Notes under the pieces: generated by a model
Told to the model about the DNA's origin: nothing
What the model saw: only the letters and a program-made list of their open reading frames with translations
Database searches by the model: none
In this document: positions 1 to 11,639 of the stretch, piece by piece
Layout: each line of letters begins with the position of its first letter
Numbering within the stretch: the first letter of the stretch is position 1
DNA from: Tolypeutes matacus
Taxonomy: Eukaryota; Chordata; Mammalia; Cingulata; Chlamyphoridae
Length of the DNA: 64,000 nt
Direction: 5' to 3'
NCBI GenBank assembly: GCA_026826555.1
Contig: JAKSZT010054009.1
Coordinates: forward strand, 56,411 to 120,410
Program-made: the position numbers and the translations under genes

Positions 1-2560
1 TCAGGTAGAAGATCAGTACACAAAAATCCACGATGTTTCTCACAATTTTAATGCTTAATCTGAAGAGGAATTCAGGGAAAAGTTCCATTTACAATAACAA
101 CTAAAAGAATCAAATATTTAGGAATAACTTAGCCAAAGATGTAAAGCACTTGTATTCAGTAAACTGCAATGCAATGCATTGTTAAAAGAAATAAAAAATT
201 GGAAGAACATTCCATGTTCATGGATTGGAAGACTAAATATAATTAAGATGTCAATTCTACCCAAATTGATACAGAGTCAATGCAAATGCAATAAAAATTC
301 CACCAGCATTTTTTAAACAAATGGAAAAAACAATTATCAAATTTATCTGGAGGGGTAAGAGGCCCCTAATAGAAACATCTCAAAAAAGAAAAGTGAAGTT
401 GGAGGACTCTTACTTCTGGAATTTAAATCATATTACCTAGCTACAGTGGTAAAAACAACAACATGGTATTGGCATAAAGATAAACACATAGACCAATGGA
501 ACTGAATTGATGGTTCAGAAACGGACCCTCACATCTATGGCCAAGTGATTTTTGACAAGCCTTTCAAACCCTCCCAGCTGGGGCAGACCACTTTGTTCAA
601 TAAATGGTGCTAGGAAAACTGGATATCCACAACCAAAAGAAAGCAAGAAGACCCTTATCTCACACCTTATACAAAAATTAACTCAAAAATGGATCAAAGA
701 CCTAAATATAAAAGGAAGAATATAAGGCTCCTGGAAGAAAATGTAGTGAAACAATTTCAAGACCTGGTGGTAGGTGGTGGATTTTTAAACCTTACACCAA
801 AAGCATGACAATGAAAGAAAATATGGATAAGTGGGACCTCCTCAAACTTAAACACTTTTGTGATTCCAAGGACTTCATCAGGAAGGTGAAAAGGCAGCCC
901 ACCCAATGGGAGAAAATATTTGGAAATGACATATCTGATAAGGGTTTGATTTCCATTCTATATAATGAGATCATGCAACTCAACAATAAAAGAGCAAACA
1001 ATCCAATTTAAAAATGGGCAAAAGATTTAAATAGACATTTCCCCAAGGAATAAATACAAATCGCCAAAAAGCACGTGAAAAAATGTTCCATATCACTAGC
1101 TATTAGGTAAATGCAAATTAAAAGAACAATACAATATCATCTAACACTGCACAGAATGGCCATTATTAAAAAAAAAAAAAGACAGCAAATGCTGGCAAGG
1201 ATATGGAGAAATAGGAACACTGTTGGTGGGATTATAAAATGATGCAGACAGTTTGGCAGTTCCTCAGGAAGCTAATTATAGAACTGCCATATGATGCAGC
1301 AATTCTGGAATATATCCAGAAGAACTAAAATCTATGACATGAACAGGCATCTGTACACCAATGTTCATAGCAGCATTATTCACAATTATCTAAAAGTGGA
1401 AATAACACAAATGTCTATCAAACAATGAATGGATAAACAAAATGTGGTATACACATACGATGGAATATTATGCTGCAATAAAAAGAAATGAAATTCAGAC
1501 ACATATGATAACATGGATAAATCTTTAAGATATTATGCTAAGGGAGTAAGTCAGATGCAAAAGAACAAATATTGCATGGTCTCATTAATATGAACTAAAT
1601 ATGAAAAATAAATGCAGGGAGTGAAAATTTAGTGTATAGGTTATTTTATTAGGAGATAAGATGAGGGTTGTGGAGAACTACTGATGCTTAAAGTATGTAG
1701 AAGGTTTAATTAACTTTATGGTAAAAGTGTGGAAATAGAGTTCATGGTAACACAATATAATGAGTAGTAGCTGGTTTATAAATAGGATTGTGGCTGAAAT
1801 GTGTAGTCTAGAGATATAAATGTCAGTTGAAAGAAAGCTAGAGAATAATCTAAGGACTGAGTAACACAATGAACCCATAGGTGGATGAGAATTATGGTTA
1901 ATGGTACAGATGCAAGAGTGTCATTCTGTGAGCTAGAGTGGATGTACATCACAATTGCAGGGTGGTGGGAATGTGGAGAAGCCTGGGAAAAATACAATTA
2001 GTGTGACTTATGGACTGTGATTAACAGCACTACTATAATATTCTTGCATCATTGCCAAAGATGTAGTATGTTCATAATGGGGAGTATGGAAAAAGTGTGC
2101 CATATGTACACTATGGACCATGGTTGGTGGTAATAGTCCAATGACATTATCTCATAATCTGTAACAGACATTCCACCATGATGTGGTGTGTTGGTGAAGA
2201 GGTGTTGTGTGAGAAATCTACACATGTGCATGGTTGTTTTGTAAGTTCAGAACCTCTATAATAAAAATATATTTTTTAAAAATAGGATGGGTTGGGGGAA
2301 AATACACCAAATGTAAGATATGGACTATAATTAGTAGCAATATCTTGACAATGCTCTTGTATAGTTTGTAACAAATGTTTCACAACAATGCAAATTGTTG
2401 GTGGAGGGGTGATGTATGGGACCCCTTTATGATGTTATGCATTTTTATTTTATATGTTCACATCATTTACTATACACTTATTGTTTATGCATGTTCATGT
2501 ATGAATGTTATACTTCAATAAAGATATATTTTTAAAAATAAGAGGAGATTTAACAGCTTA
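1..2560 (+). mobile_element. Older LINE-1, ORF2 3' part and 3' UTR
   Basis: Bases 1-1590 are decayed L1 ORF2 sequence on the plus strand (C-terminal RT and cysteine-rich region). One 68-codon frame is still open at 805-1011. A 3' UTR follows at about 1600-2560, with A-rich ends at both 2262-2283 and 2516-2545. The second end may be a separate short L1 3' end added later. The copy is non-functional and 5'-cut by the window edge; its duplicate in the right arm is 54715-57240. The 3' UTR differs from those of the 45 kb L1 and of the L1 ending at 7268, so it is a different L1 lineage. Confidence 0.88.
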
Positions 2561-3938
2561 ACAACTTTCTTGAACTGCCATGCCATCCTGGACCATCTAA
2601 CTCTAGACCTCTGACATGTAGGTAAATAAACCAAAATTTCCTCATGCCACTATTTTGGTCAGTTTTCTGTTACTAGTAGCTGAATTCTATCCATAACTAG
2701 ATTAACTGTTTTTGAATATATTTTAGAATTATTGTAACATTTCCCACTAAGAAATGATCTGCAAGGGGATAAAAACGAGTTAGATGTCACGTGTATTTTA
2801 TAATAGTCACACAATGATATTGCACTTTGTTATTTGATGACTGCTGCACACAAAGGAATCCCTTGATACAATACAATAACTCCAAAATAGAACAACTAGA
2901 ATAAGGCAAAATCATGACATAGGGAAACCAGATGAAATAACTCAATTTATTATTATGATATGATAAGACTAAGTGGTCATGAAACCTGCAAAGGAAACTG
3001 GGATAGACTATTGATCATCAAATCATGAGGTCCCTGTTAATAACACTGTAGTCTCCATGTTCCCCCAACTCACCTCAGCCTCCCACTCAGGAAGGGGGCC
3101 TACCAAATGAATGCACCTAATGCCTTTTTTTTTTTTCCCTTTACTATTTTTTTATTATGGGTAAAAATCAAAATTCTCACAATACATACAAACATTTGTT
3201 ATTTATTTCCATTTCAAATGTGACCTGAAGAGAACAAAACTTTATGATTTCATGTAAGGAATATAAAAAACTCCTGCGTGGACACCCCTTCCACCAACTC
3301 CTACCATCAGGCTAGAAACTCTTAGGAGTCTGTAAGAGAACAAAACATGTGGAAGAAATGCCAGTTGTCTCAGCCAAGGTCAGCCTGGACAAGTCTATAT
3401 ACAGAAAAGCCTAAACATGTAAAAGTACCCTGCTAGAACAAACAGAGACATGTCAGCTGACTACAAATACTTGAAGAACCCTGCAGAGATCAACACAACT
3501 TTCCAGGTATGCAGCACTAGCTAACTGATACAATAATCATAGTGAACAGAATTGAGGGCATTAAGGACTATTGACTGCTTATTGCTTTGAGCCTTCTTTC
3601 AGATACTGGAAGACAGTGTTATTGATCATTCAGTTATTCAAGAATAATTTGGATATCTGACTATCAACTGTGATTACCTTTAGAGTCCTTTCCACATATG
3701 CAGATGTTGGACAATGGCAATGGTCTTACAGTTTATGATGAAATGTAGAAAAGGGGCAGATGTTTTGTTTAGAGTAACAGAAAGAGTCTTGAATGGTTTA
3801 CTTCATCATGTTTAAGTTCATATCTGCCTAGGGTAGGTTTTGGTTCAATGGAATGTTCATAGAGTCACAATTTCAGGTTCTGAGTCACAATTTCTGAACC
3901 CTGAAATAACAGGCATAGCCCCAGGACAAATGACAATT
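2561..3938 (-). other. OR pseudogene 3' flanking sequence (left arm)
   Basis: On the minus strand this resembles the sequence following OR-A (18747-20540) and OR-B (27750-29070), for example the patch about GTTGATCTCTGCAGA and GAGACAACTGGCATTTCT. It shows that OR fragment C was copied as part of a larger unit. The duplicate is 43810-45019. The empty target site for the right-arm L1 lies at about 2693-2712. No gene is visible here. Confidence 0.7.
3128..3205 (-). mobile_element. Short L1 3'-tail fragment
   Basis: T-rich sequence followed by GGGTAAAAATCAAAATTCTC matches, in reverse complement, the last bases of the L1 ending at 54530. A longer relative lies at 16371-16535. The corresponding place in the right arm (about 44560) has unrelated sequence, so the arms differ here. 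Confidence 0.6.
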
Positions 3939-4283
3939 TTATGGCTTCCCTAGAAAGAACCTCCTTAGAGCCCCTTTATGTCTTTATTCCTCAAACTGTA
4001 GATGAAGGGGTTCAGTATGGGCATGACAATGGGGTAATCACCAAGGATGGTGCACATGCATGTCCATTGTGCACAGGAAAAGAACTCATGCAGTCACCTA
4101 CATGCATACAGTAAAATAAGGGGAGAACTGTAGGTAATATGAATAGGTGGAAAATGTTTCATACTTCCACTGAGCTGATGAGATGGCTTGTATGGAGGAC
4201 ACAATCTTACAATAAGAGTAAAGGATCCCAAGAAGGGTACCACCAGCCAGCAGACTAGTTGCAAAATACCTCATTTTATCATT
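3939..4283 (-). pseudogene. Olfactory receptor fragment C (left arm)
   Basis: This is the last third of a class II olfactory receptor, from about TM5 to the C-terminus, on the minus strand. It aligns with the end of OR-B: an S-Y-S-K-I-V-like stretch after TM5, the K-Y region of TM6, and a [11 protein letters not shown] motif near 4000. An in-frame stop lies just before the C-terminus, and the TM1-TM4 part is missing. The cut end at about 4283 joins directly to a plus-strand L1. Family 7 membership is inferred from similarity to the window's longer copies. The duplicate is 43458-43809. Non-functional. Confidence 0.85.
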
Positions 4284-7268
4284 GATGAAGCCATAAAGAC
4301 AGACACATTGACAAATGGAACTGAATTGAGAACTCAGAAATAGACCATCATATCTACAGTTGAGCGATTTTTGACAAAGCAGTCAGGCCTTCCCAGGTGG
4401 GCCAAAGCAGTCTATTCAATAAATGCTTCTGGCCTGGAGAGCTCTGCCACATTCTCCAAGGGAGCAGGAACAGTCCCCCAAGTGCAGGAGCAGTATCTGG
4501 CAAAAGAGGAGAGGTTCTTGTTATTGATGACTAGCCTTATGAGTCTTTGCTCTTGTAATTGAAACAGCCTACTGTTATGGGGTGCATAGGGGTTGCCAAC
4601 TGAAAGCCTCCTTGTTGTTCAAATGTGGCCTCTCTCTAAGCCAAACTCAATATATGAATGCATTAACTTCCCCCAGCATGGGACATGACTCCTGGGCATG
4701 AGCCTCCCTGGAAACGAGGGATTAATACCAAGTGCCAAGTGGCAATACGACTGAAAAAAGATCTTGAATAAAAGGGGGAAAAGGTAAAGACAAATCAGTT
4801 CATGTGGCTAAGAGACTTCAAAGAGAGTCCGGATGTCATCCCAGAGGCTATGCTTACGCACACCTCAGTAGGATCTCATAGATCACGAAAGTGGATATCA
4901 CCCTGCACAGAGGGGCTCCTGAGGACTCTGGAGACACCCAGGTCCTATATAAGGGGGGATAGCTCCAGAGATTGATTCCTTATCAGTGGGCTCTACTTTG
5001 GAATCTGTGCTCCTGAGAGTAAGAGTTGGACTCAAATAAGTCCTCCCTGCACATGGTCCATCAGTCCCTTCTATTCAAACCCATATGTGATGCTGGAGTT
5101 TGTAGGTGTGCTTCCAGAGACTGGAGTCTCTGGCTTGCCCATGTGTCAGCTGTGCCTAGAATCTTGGGGGAGCTGCAACTCCTTCTCTACTGCTCAATGG
5201 ACTCACCCAAGTCACATGGTGAGGAGCTGATGATGGACAATGGCCATCCCAGGGAATAGAGAGAGCCTGCAGCTGAAGGCAGGATAATCCCATCCACCAT
5301 ATCCATGGGATATAAGCCCCCTCTAACTTGGAGGTGGAGTGGACATCACCATCCCAAACTCCTCAGGATTGGGGGAAGAGCTATAGACTAGAGTGGGCTT
5401 AATGGTATTCTGTTGTAGACATATTGTGATTCAAGCAATGGAAGAAATTATAACAGTGAGGTGGAGCCAGTGGCCACTAGATGCTTTCGGGGCAGGGAAG
5501 GGAAAAACAGTTGTAATACAGGAGCTTTCTCAGGACTTGGGAATTATCCTGATTGACATTACAACAACAGATATAGGCCATTTTACATCAGCATATAACA
5601 TGCAGAACTGTATGGGAGAGAGTGTGGTCTCCAATGTGAACTATGGTCCATGCTTAGTGGCAAAGCCCCAGGATGTGTATAGCCATTGCAGGTGATGTGC
5701 CACACTAATGAAAGATGTTTATGTGGGATGTTATGGGAGGTGTGGGAGGTGGGGAACATGGGAATCTCTGTAATTTTTGGGTAACATTTATGTAATCTAA
5801 ACATCTTTTAAAATATGTAAAGAAGTATATATAACTTTTATGTAAGCAAAAAATAAATAAATAATTCTGGGAGAAATGGATATCTATATTCAAAAGAAAG
5901 AAAATAGTCCTCTATCACACACATTATATAAAAATTAATTTAAAATGTATCAAGGATCTAAATATAAATGGAACAACCATAAAACTTCTAGAAGAAAATG
6001 AAAAAAAAATATTTTCATGATCTTGTGGTAGGTGGCAGTTTCTTAAACGTTATACCCAAAGCATGAGCAACAAAAGAAAAAATAGATAAATGGGACCTTC
6101 TCAAAATTAAACACTTTAGCACCTCAAAGGACTTTGTCTAAAGGGTGAAAAGATAGCCAACTTAATAGGTGAAAATATTTGACAATTACATATGCAATAA
6201 GGGTTTAATATTCTTGATATACAAAGAGATCATACAACTCAACAATAAAAAGACAAACTATCCAATTAAAAATGTGCAAAAGACTTGAACAGACAATTTT
6301 CCAAGAAGAACTACAAATGGTGAAGACACACATGAAAAAAAAATTCAAAATCACTAGCAATTAGGGAAATGCAAATTAAAACTACAATGAGATATCATTT
6401 CACATCTGTTAGACTACTATTTAAAAGTTGGAAAATTGTAAATGTTGGAGAGGATGCAGAGAGGTAGGAACACTTATTCACTGTTGGTCTGTTGGTTCGA
6501 ATGTAGAATGGTACAACCACTGTGGAGGAATATTTGGCAGTTCCTAAGGAAGTTGAATACAGATTTGCCATGTGACCCTTTCTAGGTATATACCCAAAAG
6601 AACCGAGAGCAGAGACGCAAATTGAAATCTGCACACTGATGTGCATAGCAACATTATTCATGATTGTCAAAACTTCAAAATGACCCTGATGTCCATCAAC
6701 TGATGAATAGATAAACAATTTGTGATGTATACACATGCAATATTATGCAGTGGTAAGAAGAAATGAGGTTGTAAAGCATAGGACAACATGGATAAACCTG
6801 GAGGATATTATGTTGAGTGAGGCAAGCCAGACATAAAAGGACAAATACTGTACCATTGCAACATTATGAACTAAACATACTATGTAAATGCATGGTGTTA
6901 ATAATTAGAATATAGGGCACATATTACTTACTATATAAGATAGTTAAAATTCATCTAAAACACAAATATGGGAGATATTGCATATATAATACAGTTTTTA
7001 CAAAATGTAAATACAAATATACTAGAAAGAAGAAAAAAAATATCAGCTGTGTATGGCAGGATAAGCACAAAGAGATTGAAAGGTGATTAGTTTTGTTTGC
7101 TTGTTTGTTTTTTGTTTCTTATTATTATTATTGGAATAATGAAATTGCTCTAGGAATGACTGGGGTGATGAATGAACAAATATGTGATTACACCAAATAG
7201 CATTGATTGTATTCTTTGGATGGATTTATGCTTTATTAATATGTAACAATTATATTGATTTTAAAAAA
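4284..7268 (+). mobile_element. LINE-1 3' part, split by another L1 end
   Basis: L1 ORF2 C-terminal sequence starts within the TGGCATAAAGA...CAATGGAACTGAATTGAG stretch. It is interrupted at 4431-5855, resumes at about 5856, and ends in a short 3' UTR (about 6880-7268) with a weak A-rich tail. I find no target-site duplication between the two ends: 4270-4283 is OR coding sequence, while 7269 onward is OR 5'-flank sequence in the opposite orientation. That suggests rearrangement at this L1 and not simple insertion. The duplicate is 40455-43457. Confidence 0.88.
4431..5855 (+). mobile_element. 5'-truncated L1 3'-UTR module inside older L1
   Basis: About 1.42 kb of the same long 3' module that ends the L1s at 54530 and beyond 64000. 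It starts at a CTGGAGAGCTCTGCC patch and ends in an A-rich tail (AAAAAATAAATAA). It interrupts L1 ORF2 sequence and is bounded by a short duplication of the target, about AATAAATGGTTCT (4418-4430 and 5856-5868, with substitutions). A TATATAAGG motif lies at 4946-4954. It is present in both arms, so it predates the inverted duplication. Frames at 5026-5259 and 5393-5695 are module sequence and are treated as non-coding. Confidence 0.85.
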
Positions 7269-7825
7269 ATCTTCTACCACTTTACATAAAAATCACCACC
7301 ATTTGTGTTACTGTATTTTCTTTTGGGAAATGTTGCTTTGTTCCTTTTGCTTATTTTACTCTTGGGGTGTTCAATTTGTATGTTGACTTAACACTGTGAA
7401 AATATCAGTATTTTATTTTTGATTAACTGGTTTTTTGCACTTTTCTTCATTTTTTCTGCATATCAGGTTATGTTACCTAGGTTGGAATGCCACCAGAACT
7501 AAGGAAAGTTTCTTTATCACACACCATCAGGGGCTATTTGCAATTGAGTGAATTGCCATACCAAAATGAACCCCTAGTTTTCATATGCAAGGATCTTTGC
7601 TATCTGGAATTTCTGTGTAGCATTTCTAAATATTATTGAGAAATAATCTCATGTTGTCAGCTTGAGCTGGTCTCACTCCTGACCTGCTCAGTTCTTAGGC
7701 AAGTGAGAAAAGCATGATATAAACATGGCACCAAGAGAATATTTCATGGAGCATTTGTGTGTGTTTCTATTTCCCTGTTTGTCGGTGTGTGCTTGTGTGC
7801 ATATGTCTACATTTGTGCCTGTCTC
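7269..7825 (+). other. OR 5'-flank copy, opposite orientation to fragment C
   Basis: The plus strand resembles the sequence before OR-A (from about 16200) and OR-B (from about 25370). Shared patches include TTTATTCTTGGGGTGTTCAAT-like sequence near 7350 and GGAATGCCACCAGAACTAAG near 7484. It should lead into a plus-strand OR gene, but a retroposed mRNA end follows instead. Its orientation opposes the neighbouring OR fragment at 3939-4283. The duplicate is 39910-40450. Confidence 0.7.
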
Positions 7826-8455
7826 TTTTTTTTTTTGTCAGAAACAGTGCAGTTTATTTGTAATATTGGTGTTACAACAAACCAATTATTACTTGGGTTT
7901 CAACACAAAAACATGCAGGCCTGCATATTAAATCAGAGCTATGTTCTAATGCATTCAGTCGGTGCTGGCTTTTTTCATCTTTGATGTTAAGATGTATGGC
8001 ATATGGCTGAAAAGCTCACAGTGAATGCAATCTCCTGAGGTCTTTAGAATATATTTGAATATAGAACAATCAAAATTTAAAAAAATGGCACTTGTCTTAA
8101 CACTAATGTGAACTATTTGTGCCCTTCAGAGAATGCTAACAGAGTTTCTTTGGATGGACCTTCATTTGTGACATTTCTTTGCAGGTCAGACTGTTCTGAT
8201 TACAATTTTGAATCTGCTGTCAGAATAGTCTGGCTTGCAGAGACATGCAGCTTTGGTTAGTTGATCTTGAGGCATCGTGAAGTACTGGATGGGCATTCTA
8301 CTAGATTCTTCCTGGTTTCTATAAGCAGAAGTGTTCTAGGTCAAGTGAACAAAAGCCTAACTTTTATCACCAAAACAAATTCATTATGCCACAATCAATT
8401 CTCAAACTTGGAATACATTAGAGGTCCAGAACCCCTTGAATGAAGCAAAGACCAG
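7826..8455 (-). pseudogene. Retroposed mRNA 3' end (unknown parent), left arm
   Basis: Read on the minus strand, the sequence ends with AATAAA (7853-7858 as TTTATT), then about 16 bases, then a pure A run (T run at 7826-7836). This is the signature of a polyadenylated transcript copied back into DNA. The body from about 8455 to 7859 has no convincing coding frame, so it is probably mostly 3' UTR. I do not recognise the parent gene. The upstream limit is approximate; ERVL-like sequence begins by about 8560. The right-arm copy (39300-39909) keeps a longer A tail. Confidence 0.65.
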
Positions 8456-11030
8456 GACACATGGGCAAAGAGCCTGCTATGCTGTCAAATATTGATATTG
8501 TTAATATTCTTCCCAGCAATTCCTAAACAGACAAATGGCCTTCTAACTGTGTAATTGTGCATGGGGGGAAAGGAAATGATCAGTCATTTCAGGGATTACC
8601 AGACACTGGCTCTAAATTACATGAATTATGTGAGACCCAAAACATCACTGTGGTCCACCAGTTAATGTAAAGAGTTGTGGAGATCAAGTAATCAAGGGAG
8701 TTGTAGATCAGGTCTGTGTCTACAGTGATTCCAGGGGGTTATCAGTCCCATTCTGTTATTACTTCTCCACATCTAGAATGTGTAATTGAAATAGACATAC
8801 TCAGTAATGTAGGGAATCTCCACTTTTTTCCTTGACTTGTGGAATTAGGGATAGTATGGTAGGAAAGGCCAAGTTGAAGCCACTTTAATTGCCTCAACCA
8901 AGAAAAATAGTGAAACAAAAGTAATACAACACTCTTGGTAGGATTACAGAGATAGTGCCACCAACAAGGATTTGAAGACACAGAGGTGGTGAGTTCCAAT
9001 ACACAAATTTCCAATCTACTATTTGGCCTATGCAGGAAACCGATGGATCTTGGAGAATGAAAATGGATTATTGTAAACTTAACCATGTGCTGACTCCAAT
9101 ATCAAATGCTATTCCATATGTGGTGTCACTTTTTAAGAAAATTAACACATCCACTGGAACCTAGTGTGACATGTTGAATTATTTAACCCAGAAAAGCATG
9201 TGCTTAATCTTCATCCATTCCTGTTAGTGTGAATCCATTGTAAATAGTACTATTAGAAATTACTATTTTTAGATAAGATGTAAACCGACTGAAACAGGAT
9301 GTATCTTAATCCTATTATTGGAAGCCTTATAGAGGTGGAAACAGAATGAAAGCCACAGGAAAATACTGAAAGGCAATGGAACCCAGAAGAGAAATGAGAT
9401 GACATCATCATCTGAGAAAGTCTAATTGAGAGAAAAACCAAGAACCCACGGATCACTGGTGGCCAGCCCCAGAACTTCACAGTCTTCAAGGACAAAGTAC
9501 CTCCTTGCTGAAACCTTACTTTTGGAGTTGCCCCAGCTTCAGAACCATGAATGAATAAATTCCCCTTGTTTAAGCTATCCAATTGTATCATATTTGTGTT
9601 AGCATTTGGGTAACTAACAGCCCTGTTATGTAGCTATTGATCTGGCAAATGTTTCTTTTATTTTGTTACAAAAGATCACAATAAAAAGTTTGCTTTCAGC
9701 TCTCAAGGTCAGAAATATGTCTCCACTGTTCTAAATCAGGGGCATATCAAACTCTAGTCCTATGTCCTAATCTACTCCTAAGGAAGCTTAATTTCCTTTT
9801 CCTTCCTAAAACATCATATTGTTCAATTATATTAATAACATTATGCTGATGAGACCTATTGAGCAAGAAGTAGCAACTATTCTAAACTTCTTGATAAGGC
9901 ATTTGCACATCAGATTATTGTAGGAAAAATCAACAAAAACTCAGGGAACTTCCACCTCAGTGAAATCTAACTGTCCAGTTGTGCAGGCCTCTCTAGGCAT
10001 ACCTTCTAAGGTGAAGGATAAGTGGTTCCATCTGGCTCCCCATGCAAGCAAAAAAGACACAAACATTTACTTGGTCTCTGGAATTTTAGATGTAACATAT
10101 TACTCATTTGGGTCTGGTATTCTAGTCCATTTACTGAGTGACCTGAAAAGTTGTTAGATTTGAATGATGACTTGGAAAAGAGGAGGATCTGCAACTGGTC
10201 AAGGCTGCCATACAAGCTGCTCTGCCACTTGGGTCATGTGTTCTACCATATCAATTTTGCTGAAAGTTTCTGTAACAAATAAAGTTGCAGTTTAGAGACA
10301 TTGATTTAACCATTTGTGAGAATCACAGTATAGACCCCAATGAATTTGGAGTTAAGCATTGAAATCTACTATAGAAAAGTTCCCTACTTTTGATAAACAC
10401 CATGCACCCTGCTTTTGTATGTTAGTAGCTAAGCCATGGCTCAGCAAGTAACCATGAGACCAGAGTTGCCTAACATGAGCTTGATATTTTATGATCCACC
10501 AACCCATAAATTTAAGCATGCTTAGCAGCACTCCATCATCACATGCAACAGATATGTAAGATATCTGACTCTTGCTGGCCCTGAATGCACAAGTAAGTTG
10601 CACAGAAAGTGACCCAAATGCACGTGGCCCCCATTTCTCCTACATTTGATTCTGTTTTGCAAGTAATGGCTTTGGTCTCATGTGGAGTTCACTATGATCA
10701 ACTGACAAAGTAAGGAAAATTTAGGTCTTGTTATGAGATAGTTCTTCATGATATACAAGGACTGCCTATAAATGGACAGCTGCAGCATTGCAGCTCCTTT
10801 CTAGGCTACAATAGAAAGGCAGTGGTGAAAGGAAATCTTTGCAGGGGGCAGAACTTCACGTAGGGTACCTTGCTATTCATTTTGCTTTGAAGGAAAATGG
10901 CCAGATATGCATTTGTATACCAATTCATGGGATGTAGCCAGTGAGTTGCCTGGAGGATCAGGGATTTTGAAGGAACATGATTGGAAAACTGTTGACAAAA
11001 AAGTCTGGGATAGAGATTTGTGTATAAATC
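8456..11030 (+). mobile_element. ERVL-like endogenous retrovirus pol fossil (left arm)
   Basis: Plus-strand sequence gives broken protease- and reverse-transcriptase-like frames. A D-T-G-like protease motif appears near 8603-8612. RT N-terminal sequence follows to about 9115, then an LTR-like block, then more RT from about 9618. The RT catalytic YxDD position near 9830 reads Y-I-N-N, so the active site is lost. An RNase H-like stretch lies near 10890-11000. Assignment to the ERVL (class III) group rests on overall resemblance. Many stops and frame changes are present. No element-owned LTR pair or env was found. The duplicate is 36760-39300. Confidence 0.7.
9167..9618. mobile_element. Solo LTR-like block inside ERVL-like pol
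   Basis: About 450 bases starting TGTGACATGTTGAATTATTT and ending ...GGGTAACTAACA interrupt the RT frame of the surrounding ERVL-like fossil. The TG...CA ends and size fit a mammalian LTR of the MaLR/ERVL type. I could not confirm a flanking target duplication. It is present in both arms (38131-38588), so it predates the inverted duplication. Frames in it such as 9253-9591 are not genes. Confidence 0.5.
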
Positions 11031-11034
11031 TTAT

Positions 11035-11225
11035 TTTTTAAATTAATTTTATTGTTACATAACCCAAGATGTTAGACTTCTTTTCTAGTGGTTATGGAGA
11101 GCCATTTGAAAAACTTCCCAGAAGAAATGTCTACTCAAATCCATTGCCTCCTTTTTAATTGGGCAGTTATCGTTCCTGTTATTTAGTTGTAAGAGTTCTT
11201 TATATATTCTGGATATTAAACTCCT
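11035..11225 (-). mobile_element. LINE-1 fragment spanning the inner palindrome breakpoint (left)
   Basis: On the minus strand, 11225-11062 reads as L1 ORF2 near the C-terminal region (a GGATATTAAACTCCTAT patch as antisense). It then runs straight into an L1 3' tail TATGTAACAATAAAATTAATTT at 11061-11035. Only the tail is shared with the right arm. Arm homology therefore ends inside L1 sequence. Confidence 0.7.
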
Positions 11226-11638
11226 ATCTAACCGCTGCCATCCCCGCCGCCAACGCCGCCGCTGCCTGGGCCCGCGCCTCCCACTCGCCCACTCGCTGGG
11301 GCTGGGGACCAGGCCGGCCGAAGCCTGCGAGGCCGCTCCCTCGCCGTCTCGGGCTCCGGGCCTGAGGAGGGGCCACCCAGGGGCTGTCCGAGCACCCCCT
11401 CTGCGCTGTCCGGGTCGGTTCCCTGTTATGCGGGAGCCGGCGAGGAGGCGGGGGACGTGGCCCGGGACACCAGTCGCGACCCTGTCTCGGCGTCGCGGGT
11501 GAAGGAGACTTCTGGGCCTGGGCCACCGAGCGGGGGTCCCCGAGGAGAACCCGCTCCGCCCGCCCACCCGGGCATGGCGGGGTCCGGCCGCTTTGTTTGC
11601 CAGCTGCGTACCGGGCAAAGGTGCCTCCTGGGCTCATG
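11226..11638. other. Isolated CpG-rich block of unknown origin
   Basis: This 413-base block is extremely GC-rich, with about 45 CpG dinucleotides by my count, in an otherwise AT-rich region. It begins abruptly after an L1 scrap and ends abruptly before ERV-like sequence. It looks like the promoter/5' UTR region of a housekeeping-type gene or retroposed transcript. ATGs in fair context exist on both strands (11573 plus; about 11232 minus), but none leads into a recognisable protein. Long minus-strand frames across it (11085-11618, 11224-11784) reflect GC richness. I do not recognise the source gene. Confidence 0.6.
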
Positions 11639-11639
11639 A

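Larger units (their letters stand above)
1..11061 (+). repeat. Left arm of large inverted duplication
   Basis: The reverse complement of this stretch matches 36706-57240 in order, apart from insertions. Base 1 pairs with about 57240, about 2700 with both 45015 and 54540, and 11061 with about 36706. A 120-base stretch near 8701-8820 shows about six differences from its partner, and a 150-base stretch near 5405-5555 shows about five. The arm continues past the left window edge, so its full length is unknown. Contents are repeats and OR debris, with no intact gene. Confidence 0.93.

Noticed and set aside
5583..5804. Antisense frames at the L1 module end (also 41930-42151, 54227-54514, 63765-63962)
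   Set aside because: They align with one another only because the module does; starts and ends differ and there is no independent sign of coding.
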